In this document: in pieces, positions 6,895 through 15,894 of the stretch
Position numbering within the stretch: position 1 is the stretch's first letter
Layout of the letters: each line of letters begins with the position of its first letter
From: DASQFI01 sp035633215
Lineage (GTDB): Bacteria; Acidobacteriota; Vicinamibacteria; Vicinamibacterales; SCN-69-37
Direction of reading: 5' to 3'
Assembly (NCBI GenBank): GCA_035633215.1
Contig: DASQFI010000031.1
Coordinates: 1 to 64,000, forward strand
DNA: 64,000 nucleotides
Notes under the pieces: generated by a model
Told to the model about the DNA's origin: nothing
Databases searched by the model: none
Seen by the model: the letters and a program-made list of their open reading frames with translations, nothing else
Translations under genes and position numbers: made by a program

Positions 6895-7551
6895 GTGAGG
6901 TGCATCCATGCTGCGACGGCCGCGCTGTTGGCGGTGACATCTCACTCGGTGGCCCCAGGTGCGCTGTCTGCTGAACAGCGGGCCGATCCACTCAGACCAC
7001 TGACGCAATGCGATTTCGCCGATGGCCTGCGAATCGCAGCCGCCGACCGGGCGCCAGCCGAAATACGAGAACGCAAAGTGGCGACGGCATCGGGAGCACG
7101 CGCCGTGTCCCTCGCTGATGGGTACCGAGTACTGCTGGCGTATCCAGCGTCCGACTACTTCGCAAATGTGAAGCTCGAACTATCGCAAGACGCGCGATAC
7201 TCCGCGGATAAGAAGGCGGTCGTGGCCAGTATGGAGTATCTGGCGAATCGGTCTTCAAAGGACGCCGGGGCGGCGGTGCCGCTGGAACATGACACGTTGA
7301 GGGGCTTCGATGTGTACGGCTTCAACTTCCCCACCATCGACTTTTACATCGCAGGCAATCCGCCAACCCTCGGCGGTGGCCCAATCGGCACGTACGTGCT
7401 ATTCGACGACTCCCGGCGCATGATCGTGACCGTATATTTCTTGAATCAGCGACCGGAACGGCGGCGATTCAAGACGATCGAGGAGTACAGAGATCTTCGG
7501 GACCGGTTCCTCGAGAACTACACGACATGCTTGACCAGAAGCCAGCGATAG
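6895..7551 (+). CDS. Exported hypothetical protein
   Basis: GTG 6895, after GGGAGGT at 6882, gives 218 residues starting with a signal peptide (RCIHAATAALLAVTSHSVAPGALSAEQ). The mature protein has two cysteines far apart (QCDF near the start, TTCLTRS at the end) that could be bridged, and mixed alpha/beta content with a recognisable DVYGFNFPTIDFYIAGNPP strand pair and FDDSRRMIVTVYFLNQRPE. This pattern is found in exported hypothetical proteins; I cannot name the family. Its stop overlaps the start of a truncated GGCT-like gene, so its last few residues could be affected by that junction, although the C-terminal Cys argues that the end is native. Confidence 0.7.
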   Translation: MRCIHAATAALLAVTSHSVAPGALSAEQRADPLRPLTQCDFADGLRIAAADRAPAEIRERKVATASGARAVSLADGYRVLLAYPASDYFANVKLELSQDARYSADKKAVVASMEYLANRSSKDAGAAVPLEHDTLRGFDVYGFNFPTIDFYIAGNPPTLGGGPIGTYVLFDDSRRMIVTVYFLNQRPERRRFKTIEEYRDLRDRFLENYTTCLTRSQR

Positions 7552-7748
7552 CTAGCGGAAAGGCGCATCACGCCATCGTGACGTTCAACGGTCGAGACGA
7601 CAGTCGCGTCACAGGCATGGTGTTCGAGGTCTCGGAGACAGAGCTCGCCAACGCCGACGAGTACGAACCCGCGGGCTACAAACGAGTCTCCGCCACACTG
7701 GCCTCGGGGAAACAGGCGTGGGTGTACGCTGACGCCCGCGTTTCATAG
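7527..7748 (+). pseudogene. C-terminal fragment of a gamma-glutamylcyclotransferase-like (AIG2/GGCT) gene
   Basis: The 73-residue frame contains SGKAHHAIVTFNGRDDSRV, TGMVFEVSETELANADEYE and KRVSATLASGKQAWVYADA. This is the second half of the GGCT/AIG2 fold, including the conserved 'GxVFEVxxxELxxxDxYE' segment with its catalytic-type Glu. The first half, with the YGTL substrate loop at the N-terminus, is missing: the upstream DNA belongs to the preceding exported protein, which it overlaps by 25 bases. It is thus a 5'-deleted gene. Whether the short protein is produced from ATG 7527 is unknown; it could not fold as a full enzyme. Confidence 0.7.
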
Positions 7749-7808
7749 CGTCATTCACCAGCGCTTTCTGGCGCGATCCTGAACGACACTCGGCGACGGA
7801 AGCAGGCC

Positions 7809-9554
7809 ATGCTCATCAACGCCGGCGATCTCTTCCAGCACTACCGGGTCATCGAACGGCTCGGCGAAGGCGGGATGGGTGTCGTCTATCGAGCGCACGA
7901 CACCAGACTTGGGCGCGATGTCGCGTTGAAGTTCATGACGCACGCGCCCCGCTTCAACGCCGAGCAGGGTGACCGGCTTCGGCGCGAGGCCCGCGCGCTC
8001 GCGGCCGTGAACCATCCCAACATCCTGACCATCCATGACATCGGCGAGGCCGAGGGCACGCCGTTTCTGGTGCTCGAGTGGGTCGATGGAGGCGCGCTGA
8101 GTCACGCGTCGTGGCAGCGTCCGCTCTCGATTCGGGAGTTCCGCCAGGTCGCGCTGCCCGTGGCTGACGCCCTGGGCGCCGCGCACGACCATGGGATCGT
8201 CCATCGCGATGTGAAGCCCGGGAACGTGCTGGTGAACGAAGATGGCCGCATCAAGCTCGCCGACTTCGGGCTCGCAAAATTCCAAACCCCCGATCGAGAC
8301 CTCACGCGAACCGGAGCAGCCGTCGGAACGGTCGCCTACATGTCCCCCGAACAGGCCAGCGGCGGCGACGTCGGACTGCCGTCGGACATTTTTTCGTTCG
8401 GTGTCCTGGCGTACGAGCTCCTGACGGGCCAGCTGCCGTTCAAAGGAGAGTCTCCCGGCGCCGTCATCGGCGCGATTCTGAGCGGCCGTCATACGCCGCT
8501 TGCGGATCTGAGGAGCGGGCTTCCGGCCGGGCTGGTCGCAGTTGTCGAGCGGTGCCTGGCGAAGGAGCCGGGCGCCCGCTTTCAGTGCGGGAAAGACGTG
8601 GCGCAAGCGCTCCGGCGTGCCTTCGCTGAAGACCAGGATCCGATTTCTCACGAGCGGCCGGATCCCACCAGGCGTTTAGGGATCGCCGTCCCGGCATCTG
8701 GCGAGCAGGACATCCGGTTCTGCACGACCGCGGATGGCGTGAGTCTCGCCTATTCCGCCGTGGGCGCTGGCCCGGTCATCGTGCGCGTGCTGGGCCATTT
8801 CACGCACCTCGAGATGGAATGGGCGCTCCAGGATCTGCGGCGATTCTGGGAGCAGCTCGCCGAACGCCATACCGTCGTGCGGTACGACGGCCGGGGCATG
8901 GGCCTTTCGGATCCGTACACCGGCGAGTTCACCGAGGAGACGCGGCAACTCGATCTCGAGGCGGTGCTCACCGCTGTCGGCGCCGAACAGGCGGTTCTGC
9001 TGGGGACCTCGGAGGGCGGTTGGACTGCCGCGACGTACGCCCTCCAGCACCCGGACCGGATCACACACCTCATCCTCTACGGCGCGTACTGCCGCGGAGC
9101 GCAAGCGCGGCCGGGTTATGACCCGGAAGAAGATCAAGCGCTCGTCACCCTGATCCGCAAGGGTTGGGGACGCGACACGCCGGCATTCCGGCAGGTCTTC
9201 ACCAGTCAGTTCTTTCGCCGCGATGCCGACCCTAAACTGATCGCGCACTTCAACGAGCTGCAGCGCGTCTCCGCCGATCCCGACACCGCGGCGCGTTACT
9301 ATGCGTCACTGCACAGGAGGGGTGACGGACGCGATCTCTTCCGGCAGATCAGGGTCCCAACCCTCGTCGTTCACTGCCAGGACGATCTGGCCGTCAAGGC
9401 CGACGAAGGACGGCGGCTGGCGTCGATCATTCCGGGTGCGCAACTCGTGCTGCTGCCGAGCGGCACGCACTATTTCCCGACGGACACGGAAATCGCCACG
9501 AAAGCGGCCGGCGCGATCACTCGATTCCTGCAAGGATCGACAGGACGGTCGTAA
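7809..9554 (+). CDS. Ser/Thr protein kinase fused to an alpha/beta hydrolase
   Basis: The 581-residue protein has a Hanks-type kinase at residues 10-270: glycine loop LGEGGMGVVYRA (19-29), ATP-binding K41, catalytic HRD (132-134) with K136 and N139, DFG (152-154) and the APE-like SPEQ (179-182). A second domain from about 300 to 576 is an alpha/beta hydrolase that opens DIRFCTTADGVSLAYSAVG: nucleophile Ser401 in LLGTSEGGW, acid around D525-D526 in HCQDD, and His554 in SGTHYFP. There is no membrane segment, so both act in the cytosol, unlike most bacterial kinases of this type. This hydrolase type is often found joined to regulatory domains such as LuxR or cyclase domains. All catalytic residues are present in both halves. 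The next gene, a metallo-hydrolase, begins 20 bases downstream. Confidence 0.93.
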   Translation: MLINAGDLFQHYRVIERLGEGGMGVVYRAHDTRLGRDVALKFMTHAPRFNAEQGDRLRREARALAAVNHPNILTIHDIGEAEGTPFLVLEWVDGGALSHASWQRPLSIREFRQVALPVADALGAAHDHGIVHRDVKPGNVLVNEDGRIKLADFGLAKFQTPDRDLTRTGAAVGTVAYMSPEQASGGDVGLPSDIFSFGVLAYELLTGQLPFKGESPGAVIGAILSGRHTPLADLRSGLPAGLVAVVERCLAKEPGARFQCGKDVAQALRRAFAEDQDPISHERPDPTRRLGIAVPASGEQDIRFCTTADGVSLAYSAVGAGPVIVRVLGHFTHLEMEWALQDLRRFWEQLAERHTVVRYDGRGMGLSDPYTGEFTEETRQLDLEAVLTAVGAEQAVLLGTSEGGWTAATYALQHPDRITHLILYGAYCRGAQARPGYDPEEDQALVTLIRKGWGRDTPAFRQVFTSQFFRRDADPKLIAHFNELQRVSADPDTAARYYASLHRRGDGRDLFRQIRVPTLVVHCQDDLAVKADEGRRLASIIPGAQLVLLPSGTHYFPTDTEIATKAAGAITRFLQGSTGRS

Positions 9555-9573
9555 TCGAGAAGGGCTTGTGAAC

Positions 9574-10449
9574 ATGCGGCACAGCTGGCGCAATCTGAGA
9601 ACTCTCGCGAGTGCCTTCCTGGCAGTCATCACCCTGGACGGCAGTGTGGGTGCGCAGACGAGTCCAGATTGGACCGAACCGTTTCCCCCGTTCCGTATCG
9701 CGGGGAATCTCTATTACGTCGGAAGCAAGGGCCTGGCGACCTATCTGATCACCACGTCGCAGGGGCACATCCTCATCAACAGCGCTCTCGAGGCGAACGT
9801 TCCGCTCATTCGGACGAGTGTGGAGAAGCTCGGCTTCAAGTTCGCGGACGTCAAGATCCTCCTGATCAGTCACGCGCACTGGGACCACAACGCGGGCAGC
9901 GCAGCCATCAAGGCCCTGACCGGCGCGACGTATCTGGTCATGGACGCCGACGTGTCTGCGGTCGAATCCGGTGGCAAGACCGATTTTCAGTACGGCAACG
10001 TGCCGGCGACCCACTATCCGCCGACGAAGGTCGATCGAGTACTGCATGACGGTGATGAGGTGAAGCTGGGAGGCGCCGTACTCGTCGCGCATCTCACTCC
10101 GGGGCATACGAAGGGCTGTACAACGTGGACGATGAGGGTGGAAGAAGCCGGAAAGACGTACGACGTCGTGATCGTCGGCAGCCCCAACGTGAATCCTGGC
10201 TACCAGCTCGTGCGCAACGTGGCTTATCCTGAGATTGCCGCCGACTATGAACGGACGTTCCGAGTCTTGAAGGCGCTGCCGTGCGACATTTTCCTGGGTG
10301 CGCACGGCAGTTACTTCGACCTCGAAACGAAGTACGCGCGGTTGAACGAGGCGGGCCGAAGACCCTTCATCGATCCAGACGGCTACAGGAAGTACGTTGC
10401 GGACAGGGAGCAGGCCTTCAGGATCGAGCTCGCGAAACAGAAATCGTAA
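9574..10449 (+). CDS. Subclass-B3-like metallo-beta-lactamase-fold hydrolase, exported
   Basis: ATG 9574 gives 291 residues with a signal peptide ending near VGAQ. The zinc motif SHAHWDHNAGS places H100, H102, D104 and H105, and PGHTKGCTTW near residue 178 supplies the next histidine; a late GAHGSYFD loop supplies another. The layout (no Cys ligand, PGHTxGxTxW) is that of subclass B3 enzymes such as those of soil bacteria. Substrates in the B3-like group include beta-lactams but also acyl-homoserine lactones and unknowns, so resistance should not be assumed. It follows the kinase-hydrolase gene by 20 bases and precedes dinB by 9, and is probably cotranscribed with them. GTG 9568 is an alternative start. 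Confidence 0.88.
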   Translation: MRHSWRNLRTLASAFLAVITLDGSVGAQTSPDWTEPFPPFRIAGNLYYVGSKGLATYLITTSQGHILINSALEANVPLIRTSVEKLGFKFADVKILLISHAHWDHNAGSAAIKALTGATYLVMDADVSAVESGGKTDFQYGNVPATHYPPTKVDRVLHDGDEVKLGGAVLVAHLTPGHTKGCTTWTMRVEEAGKTYDVVIVGSPNVNPGYQLVRNVAYPEIAADYERTFRVLKALPCDIFLGAHGSYFDLETKYARLNEAGRRPFIDPDGYRKYVADREQAFRIELAKQKS

Positions 10450-10458
10450 GGAGGCGAC

Positions 10459-10920
10459 GTGGACGAAAAATCGCTGTTCATGAACTTCTGGACGAACGAG
10501 TCACAGACCACTCTCAAGGTGCTCGGAAGAATTCCGGAGGGGTCTCTCTACCGGCCGGACCCGAAGTCGCGCACTGCGCACGAGATCGCGTGGCAAATCG
10601 TCTGCGAGGAACGGATGATCATCGAGGCGCTCGAGAGCGGAAAGGCGGCATGGGCGCCGCCGCCGACGCCGACGACCATGAAGGAAGTCGTCGACGCGTA
10701 TGAGACGCAGAGCGCCGGGATGGCCCAGCGGTGGAAGGCCTTGCCTGCCGAGCGCTGGGATGGCAGCCTCGATTTCTTCGGCCATCAGCGCCCCGCGTCG
10801 CCGATGGCCTGGAGTTTTCTGTTCGACATCGTCCACCACCGCGGTCAAATCACGACGTACCTGCGGCCGATGGGATCGACGGTGCCGCAAGTCTACGGGC
10901 CGAGTGCGGACGAACCGTAG
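10459..10920 (+). CDS. DinB-family protein
   Basis: GTG 10459 has a strong ribosome binding site (AAGGAGG, 10448-10454). The 153-residue protein is a DinB/YfiT-type four-helix bundle: an early His in RTAHEIAWQIV (about residue 41) and a late pair HHRGQI (about 126-127) make the three-histidine metal site of the family, and the PxTPTTMKEVVDAY and SPMAWSFLFDIVHHRGQ segments are characteristic. Some members are thiol-dependent transferases using bacillithiol or mycothiol, or maleylpyruvate isomerases; most are uncharacterised. It is likely to share a transcript with the upstream hydrolase. Confidence 0.9.
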   Translation: MDEKSLFMNFWTNESQTTLKVLGRIPEGSLYRPDPKSRTAHEIAWQIVCEERMIIEALESGKAAWAPPPTPTTMKEVVDAYETQSAGMAQRWKALPAERWDGSLDFFGHQRPASPMAWSFLFDIVHHRGQITTYLRPMGSTVPQVYGPSADEP

Positions 10921-10956
10921 TCGCGAGGCGCCCTTCGAGAGTAGGCTTCCCGAGCC

Positions 10957-12777
10957 GTGAACACCCGCCGCCAGTTCCTCATCAACGCGCCGCTCGGCGT
11001 GCTCGTCGCGGCCGCCGCCTGCGGCAGCGACCCGCCACCGGCCACATCTCAATCGACGCCGCCGACGCCAGGCTCGCCCGCCCCTCCCGGCGCGCCGCCA
11101 ACATTTGGCACCGGCGCCGGATCCGGGCCCGCCGTCACGCCGGCGACGTTTGCCGAGGCCGAAAAGCTGATGCAAGTGACGATGACGCCGGCAGAGCGGC
11201 AGCAGGCCGCCGATTCGTGGCGGCGATCGCTGGCGCCCTACCTCGAGCGTCGCGCCGGGCCGCGGAAAGTCGCGATCGCCGATACCGACGCGCCGGCCAC
11301 ACTCTGGAATCCGATGCTTCCCGGCATCGCACCAGGCCCGTCGCGGGATCGCTTCATGCGATCGAAACCCGACGCGACACTACCGTCGTCAGACGACGAC
11401 ATCGCGTTTGCGCCGGTCACGCAGCTCTCGCGCTGGATCGAGTCCCGAAAGCTGACGGCCGAACGCCTGACGAACATCTGTCTGGGCCGGATCGAACGGC
11501 TCGACCCGAAGATCCGGTCCGTGATCACCCTGACCAGAGATCACGCGCTCGCGCGCGCGAAGGCGGCCGATGCCGAGATCGCCGCCGGCAAGTACCGCGG
11601 TCCGCTCCACGGCATCCCCTACGGCGTCAAGGATCTGCTCGATACGAAAGGCATCGCCACGACCTATGGGGCCGAGCCCTTCCGCAACCGCGTGCCCTCG
11701 GCAGACTCCGTCGTCGTGCGCCGGCTCGACGAGGCGGGGGCGGTGCTGGTGGCGAAGCTCTCCCTTGGCGCGCTGGCACTGAATGACATCTGGTTCGGCG
11801 GTCAGACGATGAACCCATGGCTCCTGGAAGAAGGCGCTTCGGGATCGAGCGCCGGGCCCGGGGCCGCGACGGCGGCGGCGCTCGTCGCGTTTTCCATTGG
11901 ATCCGAAACCGGCGGCTCGATTGTGGCACCCGCGATGCGCTGCGGCGTGACGGGCCTGCGCCCGACGTTCGGCCGCGTGCCGCGCACCGGCGCGATGACC
12001 CTCTGCTGGTCTCTGGACAAGCTCGGGCCGATGACGCGCACGGTCGAAGACGCGATGCTGGTCCTCCAGGCGATCACCGGACCCGATGCCGGCGACGCGT
12101 CCAGCGTGCCGAGCCGGCTCGACTTCGACGCGTCGGCGCCGCCCGCCGGCGTCAAAGTCGGCTACATCGCTCGGTGGATGAAGGAAAGCCCCGCAACAGA
12201 CGTTGACCGTGCGGCGATGGAGACGATCAAGAAACTGAAAATGGACCTCAAGGAAGTCACGCTCCCCGATTGGCCGTACAGCTCGCTCATGCCGATCCTG
12301 TTCGCGGAAGGCGCCGCGTCGTTCGAAGAGCTGGCGCTCAACAATCAGCTCGGTACGCTCAAGGTACAAGTGAAGGACGCGTGGCCCAACCTTTTCCGGC
12401 AGGCCCGGTTCCTCTCGGCGGTCGATTTCGTTCAGGCCGACCGGCTGCGGCGCAAAGTCGCGCTCGAGATGGCGGGGATCTTCAAGGAAGTCGACGTGTT
12501 GCTGGTCCCATCGCTTCGCGACGAGCAGCTCACGATCACGAACTTCACCGGCCATCCCTCGCTCACGTTGCGCGCCGGGTTCGTTCAGGTGGCCGAGGCC
12601 AGGAGTGACTGGGCGCCGGATCCTGCGAATCCGCTGCCGACATTCAATCCGCCGCGGCGCGTGCCGCACGGGATCACGCTCGTCGGCCGGCTCTTCGACG
12701 ACGGGTTGATTGGGCAGGTGGGCGTGGCGCTCGAACGCGCGTTCGACGTCGCCGAAGAGAGGCCCGCAGGCTTCTAG
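10957..12777 (+). CDS. Amidase-signature family hydrolase, exported lipoprotein
   Basis: GTG 10957 begins NTRRQFLINAPLGVLVAAAAC: twin arginines plus a lipobox at Cys22, so Tat export with lipid anchoring is likely, and a Pro/Gly/Ser linker follows to about residue 65. The amidase domain holds the Ser-cisSer-Lys triad: K225 in GIPYGVKDLLDT, cis-Ser at about 298 in EGASGSSAGP and nucleophile Ser321 in GSETGGSIVAP. Such enzymes cleave amide or ester bonds of small molecules; the aspartyl/glutamyl-tRNA amidotransferase GatA is a paralog but is not exported. A helical segment of about 60 residues precedes the domain. The substrate is unknown. It follows dinB after 36 bases. Confidence 0.9.
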   Translation: MNTRRQFLINAPLGVLVAAAACGSDPPPATSQSTPPTPGSPAPPGAPPTFGTGAGSGPAVTPATFAEAEKLMQVTMTPAERQQAADSWRRSLAPYLERRAGPRKVAIADTDAPATLWNPMLPGIAPGPSRDRFMRSKPDATLPSSDDDIAFAPVTQLSRWIESRKLTAERLTNICLGRIERLDPKIRSVITLTRDHALARAKAADAEIAAGKYRGPLHGIPYGVKDLLDTKGIATTYGAEPFRNRVPSADSVVVRRLDEAGAVLVAKLSLGALALNDIWFGGQTMNPWLLEEGASGSSAGPGAATAAALVAFSIGSETGGSIVAPAMRCGVTGLRPTFGRVPRTGAMTLCWSLDKLGPMTRTVEDAMLVLQAITGPDAGDASSVPSRLDFDASAPPAGVKVGYIARWMKESPATDVDRAAMETIKKLKMDLKEVTLPDWPYSSLMPILFAEGAASFEELALNNQLGTLKVQVKDAWPNLFRQARFLSAVDFVQADRLRRKVALEMAGIFKEVDVLLVPSLRDEQLTITNFTGHPSLTLRAGFVQVAEARSDWAPDPANPLPTFNPPRRVPHGITLVGRLFDDGLIGQVGVALERAFDVAEERPAGF

Positions 12778-12850
12778 CGGCCGCGATGCTCCCGAAGCCG
12801 ACGGCAGACCGGCGCGTGAATCCACTCGCCATATCGGCGCGTCGGGCAAC

Positions 12851-15493
12851 TTACTGTCCGCGCAGGGTCTCGATCGGATCCGCATGCGCCGCCCTGCGGG
12901 CCGGCACCCAGATCGCGAGCAGGGCGGTGACGAGGAGTGTGGTGCCGGCACCCAGAAACGCAACCGTATCCGTGGCCGGAACCTGGAACAGCAGCCCTGA
13001 AAGAGACCGGCTGGCCAGAATGGACAGCGCGATGCCGGCGGCGAGGCCGACGCCGACCAGCCGGAACCCACGCGCCAGCACGAGCCGCCGAATGGTCGAG
13101 GCGGTCGCCCCAAGCGCGACGCGCACGCCAAGCTCACGCCGTCGCTGTGCGACGTCGAACGCCAGCACACCGTAGAGGCCGATGGCCGCGATGAGCAGCG
13201 CCGTGGCGGCGAACGCGCTCACGACCACTGCCGTGAACTGCGGCTTGCGGACGGTAGCCGACATGATGTCAGGCATCCCGCGAACGCTCCCGATCGGCAG
13301 CGCCTGATCGATGTCGTGTACCGCGGTGCGAATCTCGGACGCCAGGGCATCAGCGCGACGTGCGGTCGTCATGACCATCCAATAGGCCGGCGACGGCGCC
13401 TGCGGTGATGGCAGGTAAATGGTTGGCTCGATTCGTCCGTCGAATCCATCGGACCGAACGTCGCCCACGACGCCGACAATCGTCTTGGGAATCTCGCCTT
13501 CACCCTGTCCAAGGAGCAGCTGGTGGCCGACCGCTTCTCCTCGGGGCCAGTGCCGCTCCGCCAGCGAACGGCTGATCATCACGACCAGCGGTGACGCCGA
13601 CGTGTCGGTGCCGTCGAACGTGCGGCCCTCGACGAGGGGAATCCGCAGCGCTTCAATGTACGCGGACGAGACACGATTGAAATTCGCGATCAGATAATCG
13701 CCGGTCTTCCGCGCCGGCTCGCCGACGACGCTGTAGTCGCTCGAATTCCGATCGAGCACGAACGGCAGCTGGGTCACGGCCGCCACTCGAGTGGTGCCTG
13801 GAATCTGCGCGGCGCGAGCCAGGACGCGCTCCAAAAACGCTCGCTGCGCGGCATCATCCGCGTACCGCGATGTCGGCAGACTGACATGGGTCGCGATCAG
13901 ATCGTCCGGTCGAAAGCCTGGATGCACTTGCCAGAGCTGCGTCAGGCTGCGGATCGTGAGTGCGCTCGTGACGAGCAGCACGACGGCCAGTGCGACCTGC
14001 ACCACGACCAGCACGCCCCGGGTCCGGCGCTCTGAAGGCGACTGGGTGGTGCGCGTGCCGCGCAGGACCGTGACGAGATCTGTGCGCGACCCGTGGAGCG
14101 CCGGCAGCAGACCGAAAACGCAGACCGCGACAACGGTCGTCGCGGCCGTGAAACCCAGCACGCGCCAGTCGAGGCTCGACCGGAACATATCCGGCAATTC
14201 GATCGGATTGATGGCCAGGAGACCACTCGAGATCCAGTGCGCGGCGACCAGTCCGATAGCGGTGCCGGCCATCCCAAGCAGGGCGCTCTCGAAGAGCAGT
14301 TGACGTACCAGCGACGCGCGGCTGGCGCCAAGCGCCGCGCGAAGCGCCATCTCGTGCCCGCGGCTGAAGGCCCGCGCCAGGATGAGATTCGCGATGCTCG
14401 CGCATGCGATCAGGAGCACGCCCGCCACGGCGGCGAGCAGGACAAGCAGCACGCTCCGAATGGCGGCTACGGACTGGCCGTGCAGCGGCGTCGCCGTCAT
14501 CTTGATGCCGGAATTGGTGTCGGGGAACTGGCGCGCGATGTTCGCCGCGATCCCGCCCAGTTCGTTCCTGGCCTCGTCGACCGTGACGCCCGGACGCAGT
14601 CGTGCGATGGCGAAACTGCCGTGCGATCCCCGCGCCTCTGCCGCAGTATCGATCGTGTACGGCAGATACAGGTCGGTTTCCGGGGAGATCATCTGGCCGC
14701 TGAACGTGATCGGCGGCGGGAACGCCACCTCCCGGCCCAGCACGCCGATGACGATACGCGGCTGGTTGTCGAGGAGGATGGATACGCCAAGAATGTCTAC
14801 GTCTCCGCCGAAGCGCTCCATCCACACGGCGTGCGACAGGACGACCACGTCGTCGCGTCCGGCTTCGGCCGCGTTGAACAACCGCCCATGCGCCGCCGGA
14901 ACGCCCAGCAGATCGAACAGCGTGCCTTCGACCCGGGCCGCACGGAGACTAGCGGGCTCGCCCCGACCCGTCAGCACCACGCGACGGGAGCCGAAAATCG
15001 CTGTCCCTGAGAAGGCCGGCGCATTCCGAACACTGACGTAGTCGGGATCCGACCATGGCATCGTGGCCATGTGCATCGGCTCGTAGCTCTCCCAGAGCAA
15101 CACGAGCCGCTCGGGATCGGCGAACGGCAAGGGCCGGAGGAGCGTCGCACTCACGACGCCAAACACCGCCGCGTTGGCGCCCATCGTGACCGCCAGCAGA
15201 ACGACGATGATGCCCGCGGATGCGGGCCGTGCCGCCAGCGCCCGGAAAGCCTGTCGCACCTCGGTCCACAGGAATCGCACGCTCACATCCCTCCCGGTAC
15301 GCTCGGCACGGCGCTGTGCCAGACCGCTCGTTACGGCGTCGGCAACGAGACCGCTCCAGAGGCGCACCCGGTGGGCGCGGCCGCGCGCGCCCTCGGCCCG
15401 CAGCATGTCGGCCGCGGTCGTCTCGAGCTCCCGTTCGAAGTCGCGCCGGAACGGGCGCGGAAACACTTTGGACAACAGTCGATAGAAACGCAC
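12851..15493 (-). CDS. ADOP-type ABC transporter permease (MacB-like, orphan)
   Basis: An 880-residue protein with an N-terminal cytoplasmic helical segment (RPFRRDFERELETTAADML), then two MacB/FtsX repeats: membrane helix at about 90-115 (GIIVVLLAVTMGANAAVFGV), a large periplasmic MacB_PCD domain, three helices near 385-480, a second periplasmic domain and three C-terminal helices ending in PIETLRGQ. This duplicated layout without a fused ATPase is the 'acidobacterial duplicated orphan permease' family. Such proteins may move compounds or transmit envelope signals with an ATPase encoded elsewhere. It is transcribed behind the padR gene with one base between them, the standard arrangement. 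Confidence 0.93.
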   Translation of the reverse strand: MRFYRLLSKVFPRPFRRDFERELETTAADMLRAEGARGRAHRVRLWSGLVADAVTSGLAQRRAERTGRDVSVRFLWTEVRQAFRALAARPASAGIIVVLLAVTMGANAAVFGVVSATLLRPLPFADPERLVLLWESYEPMHMATMPWSDPDYVSVRNAPAFSGTAIFGSRRVVLTGRGEPASLRAARVEGTLFDLLGVPAAHGRLFNAAEAGRDDVVVLSHAVWMERFGGDVDILGVSILLDNQPRIVIGVLGREVAFPPPITFSGQMISPETDLYLPYTIDTAAEARGSHGSFAIARLRPGVTVDEARNELGGIAANIARQFPDTNSGIKMTATPLHGQSVAAIRSVLLVLLAAVAGVLLIACASIANLILARAFSRGHEMALRAALGASRASLVRQLLFESALLGMAGTAIGLVAAHWISSGLLAINPIELPDMFRSSLDWRVLGFTAATTVVAVCVFGLLPALHGSRTDLVTVLRGTRTTQSPSERRTRGVLVVVQVALAVVLLVTSALTIRSLTQLWQVHPGFRPDDLIATHVSLPTSRYADDAAQRAFLERVLARAAQIPGTTRVAAVTQLPFVLDRNSSDYSVVGEPARKTGDYLIANFNRVSSAYIEALRIPLVEGRTFDGTDTSASPLVVMISRSLAERHWPRGEAVGHQLLLGQGEGEIPKTIVGVVGDVRSDGFDGRIEPTIYLPSPQAPSPAYWMVMTTARRADALASEIRTAVHDIDQALPIGSVRGMPDIMSATVRKPQFTAVVVSAFAATALLIAAIGLYGVLAFDVAQRRRELGVRVALGATASTIRRLVLARGFRLVGVGLAAGIALSILASRSLSGLLFQVPATDTVAFLGAGTTLLVTALLAIWVPARRAAHADPIETLRGQ

Positions 15494-15494
15494 G

Positions 15495-15821
15495 TCAGTC
15501 CCTGACGATCACTTTCCGGAGGCGCGCGGTTTCGAGATCGCGGGCCATGCGCGCCAGTTCCCGGCCGAGCGCGCGACGACCGTCGCGCGTGAGCCGGTAA
15601 AAACGCCGTGCCATCCGATCGCGCGGCGCGTCCTTCGGCGGATCGGTCTCTTCGACCAGCCCCGCCTCGGACAGCTTCTTGAGCGATCCGTACAGCACGC
15701 CGGGCCAGAGGCGCACGCGGCCGTCCGTGCGATCGAGCACGTCGGCCATAATGGCGTAGCCGTGCAGTTCCCGGTCCGCCAACGCGAGCAGGATTTGACA
15801 GGCGGTCGCATTCAGTTCCAT
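15495..15821 (-). CDS. PadR-family transcriptional repressor
   Basis: The start ATG at 15821 gives 108 residues: MELNATACQILLALADRELH then GYAIMADVLDR, with the winged-helix recognition segment LWPGVLYGSLKKLSEAGLV (about 38-56) and a C-terminal helix for dimerisation. An upstream extension in the same frame is not used since it lies over the promoter region. PadR proteins paired with ADOP permeases normally repress the pair and respond to an unknown ligand. The adjacent palindrome at 15831-15842 is the likely operator. Confidence 0.92.
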   Translation of the reverse strand: MELNATACQILLALADRELHGYAIMADVLDRTDGRVRLWPGVLYGSLKKLSEAGLVEETDPPKDAPRDRMARRFYRLTRDGRRALGRELARMARDLETARLRKVIVRD

Positions 15822-15830
15822 AGAGTTACC

Positions 15831-15842
15831 CGTATATATACG
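15831..15842. promoter_or_regulatory. Palindromic PadR operator candidate
   Basis: CGTATATATACG is a perfect 12-bp palindrome, 9 bases before the padR start, in an AT-rich island of the 73-bp gap between divergent genes. It would also serve as part of a -10 element. Autoregulation is inferred from position. Confidence 0.5.
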
Positions 15843-15894
15843 AATTATTACATAGTCGCGTTCCGCCGGCCAGCGCCCGAAAAGGAGTCCCATC

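Noticed and set aside
11389..13170. 593-codon minus-strand open frame across the amidase and ADOP 3' ends
   Set aside because: No recognisable domain, and the amidase has a full catalytic triad on the plus strand.
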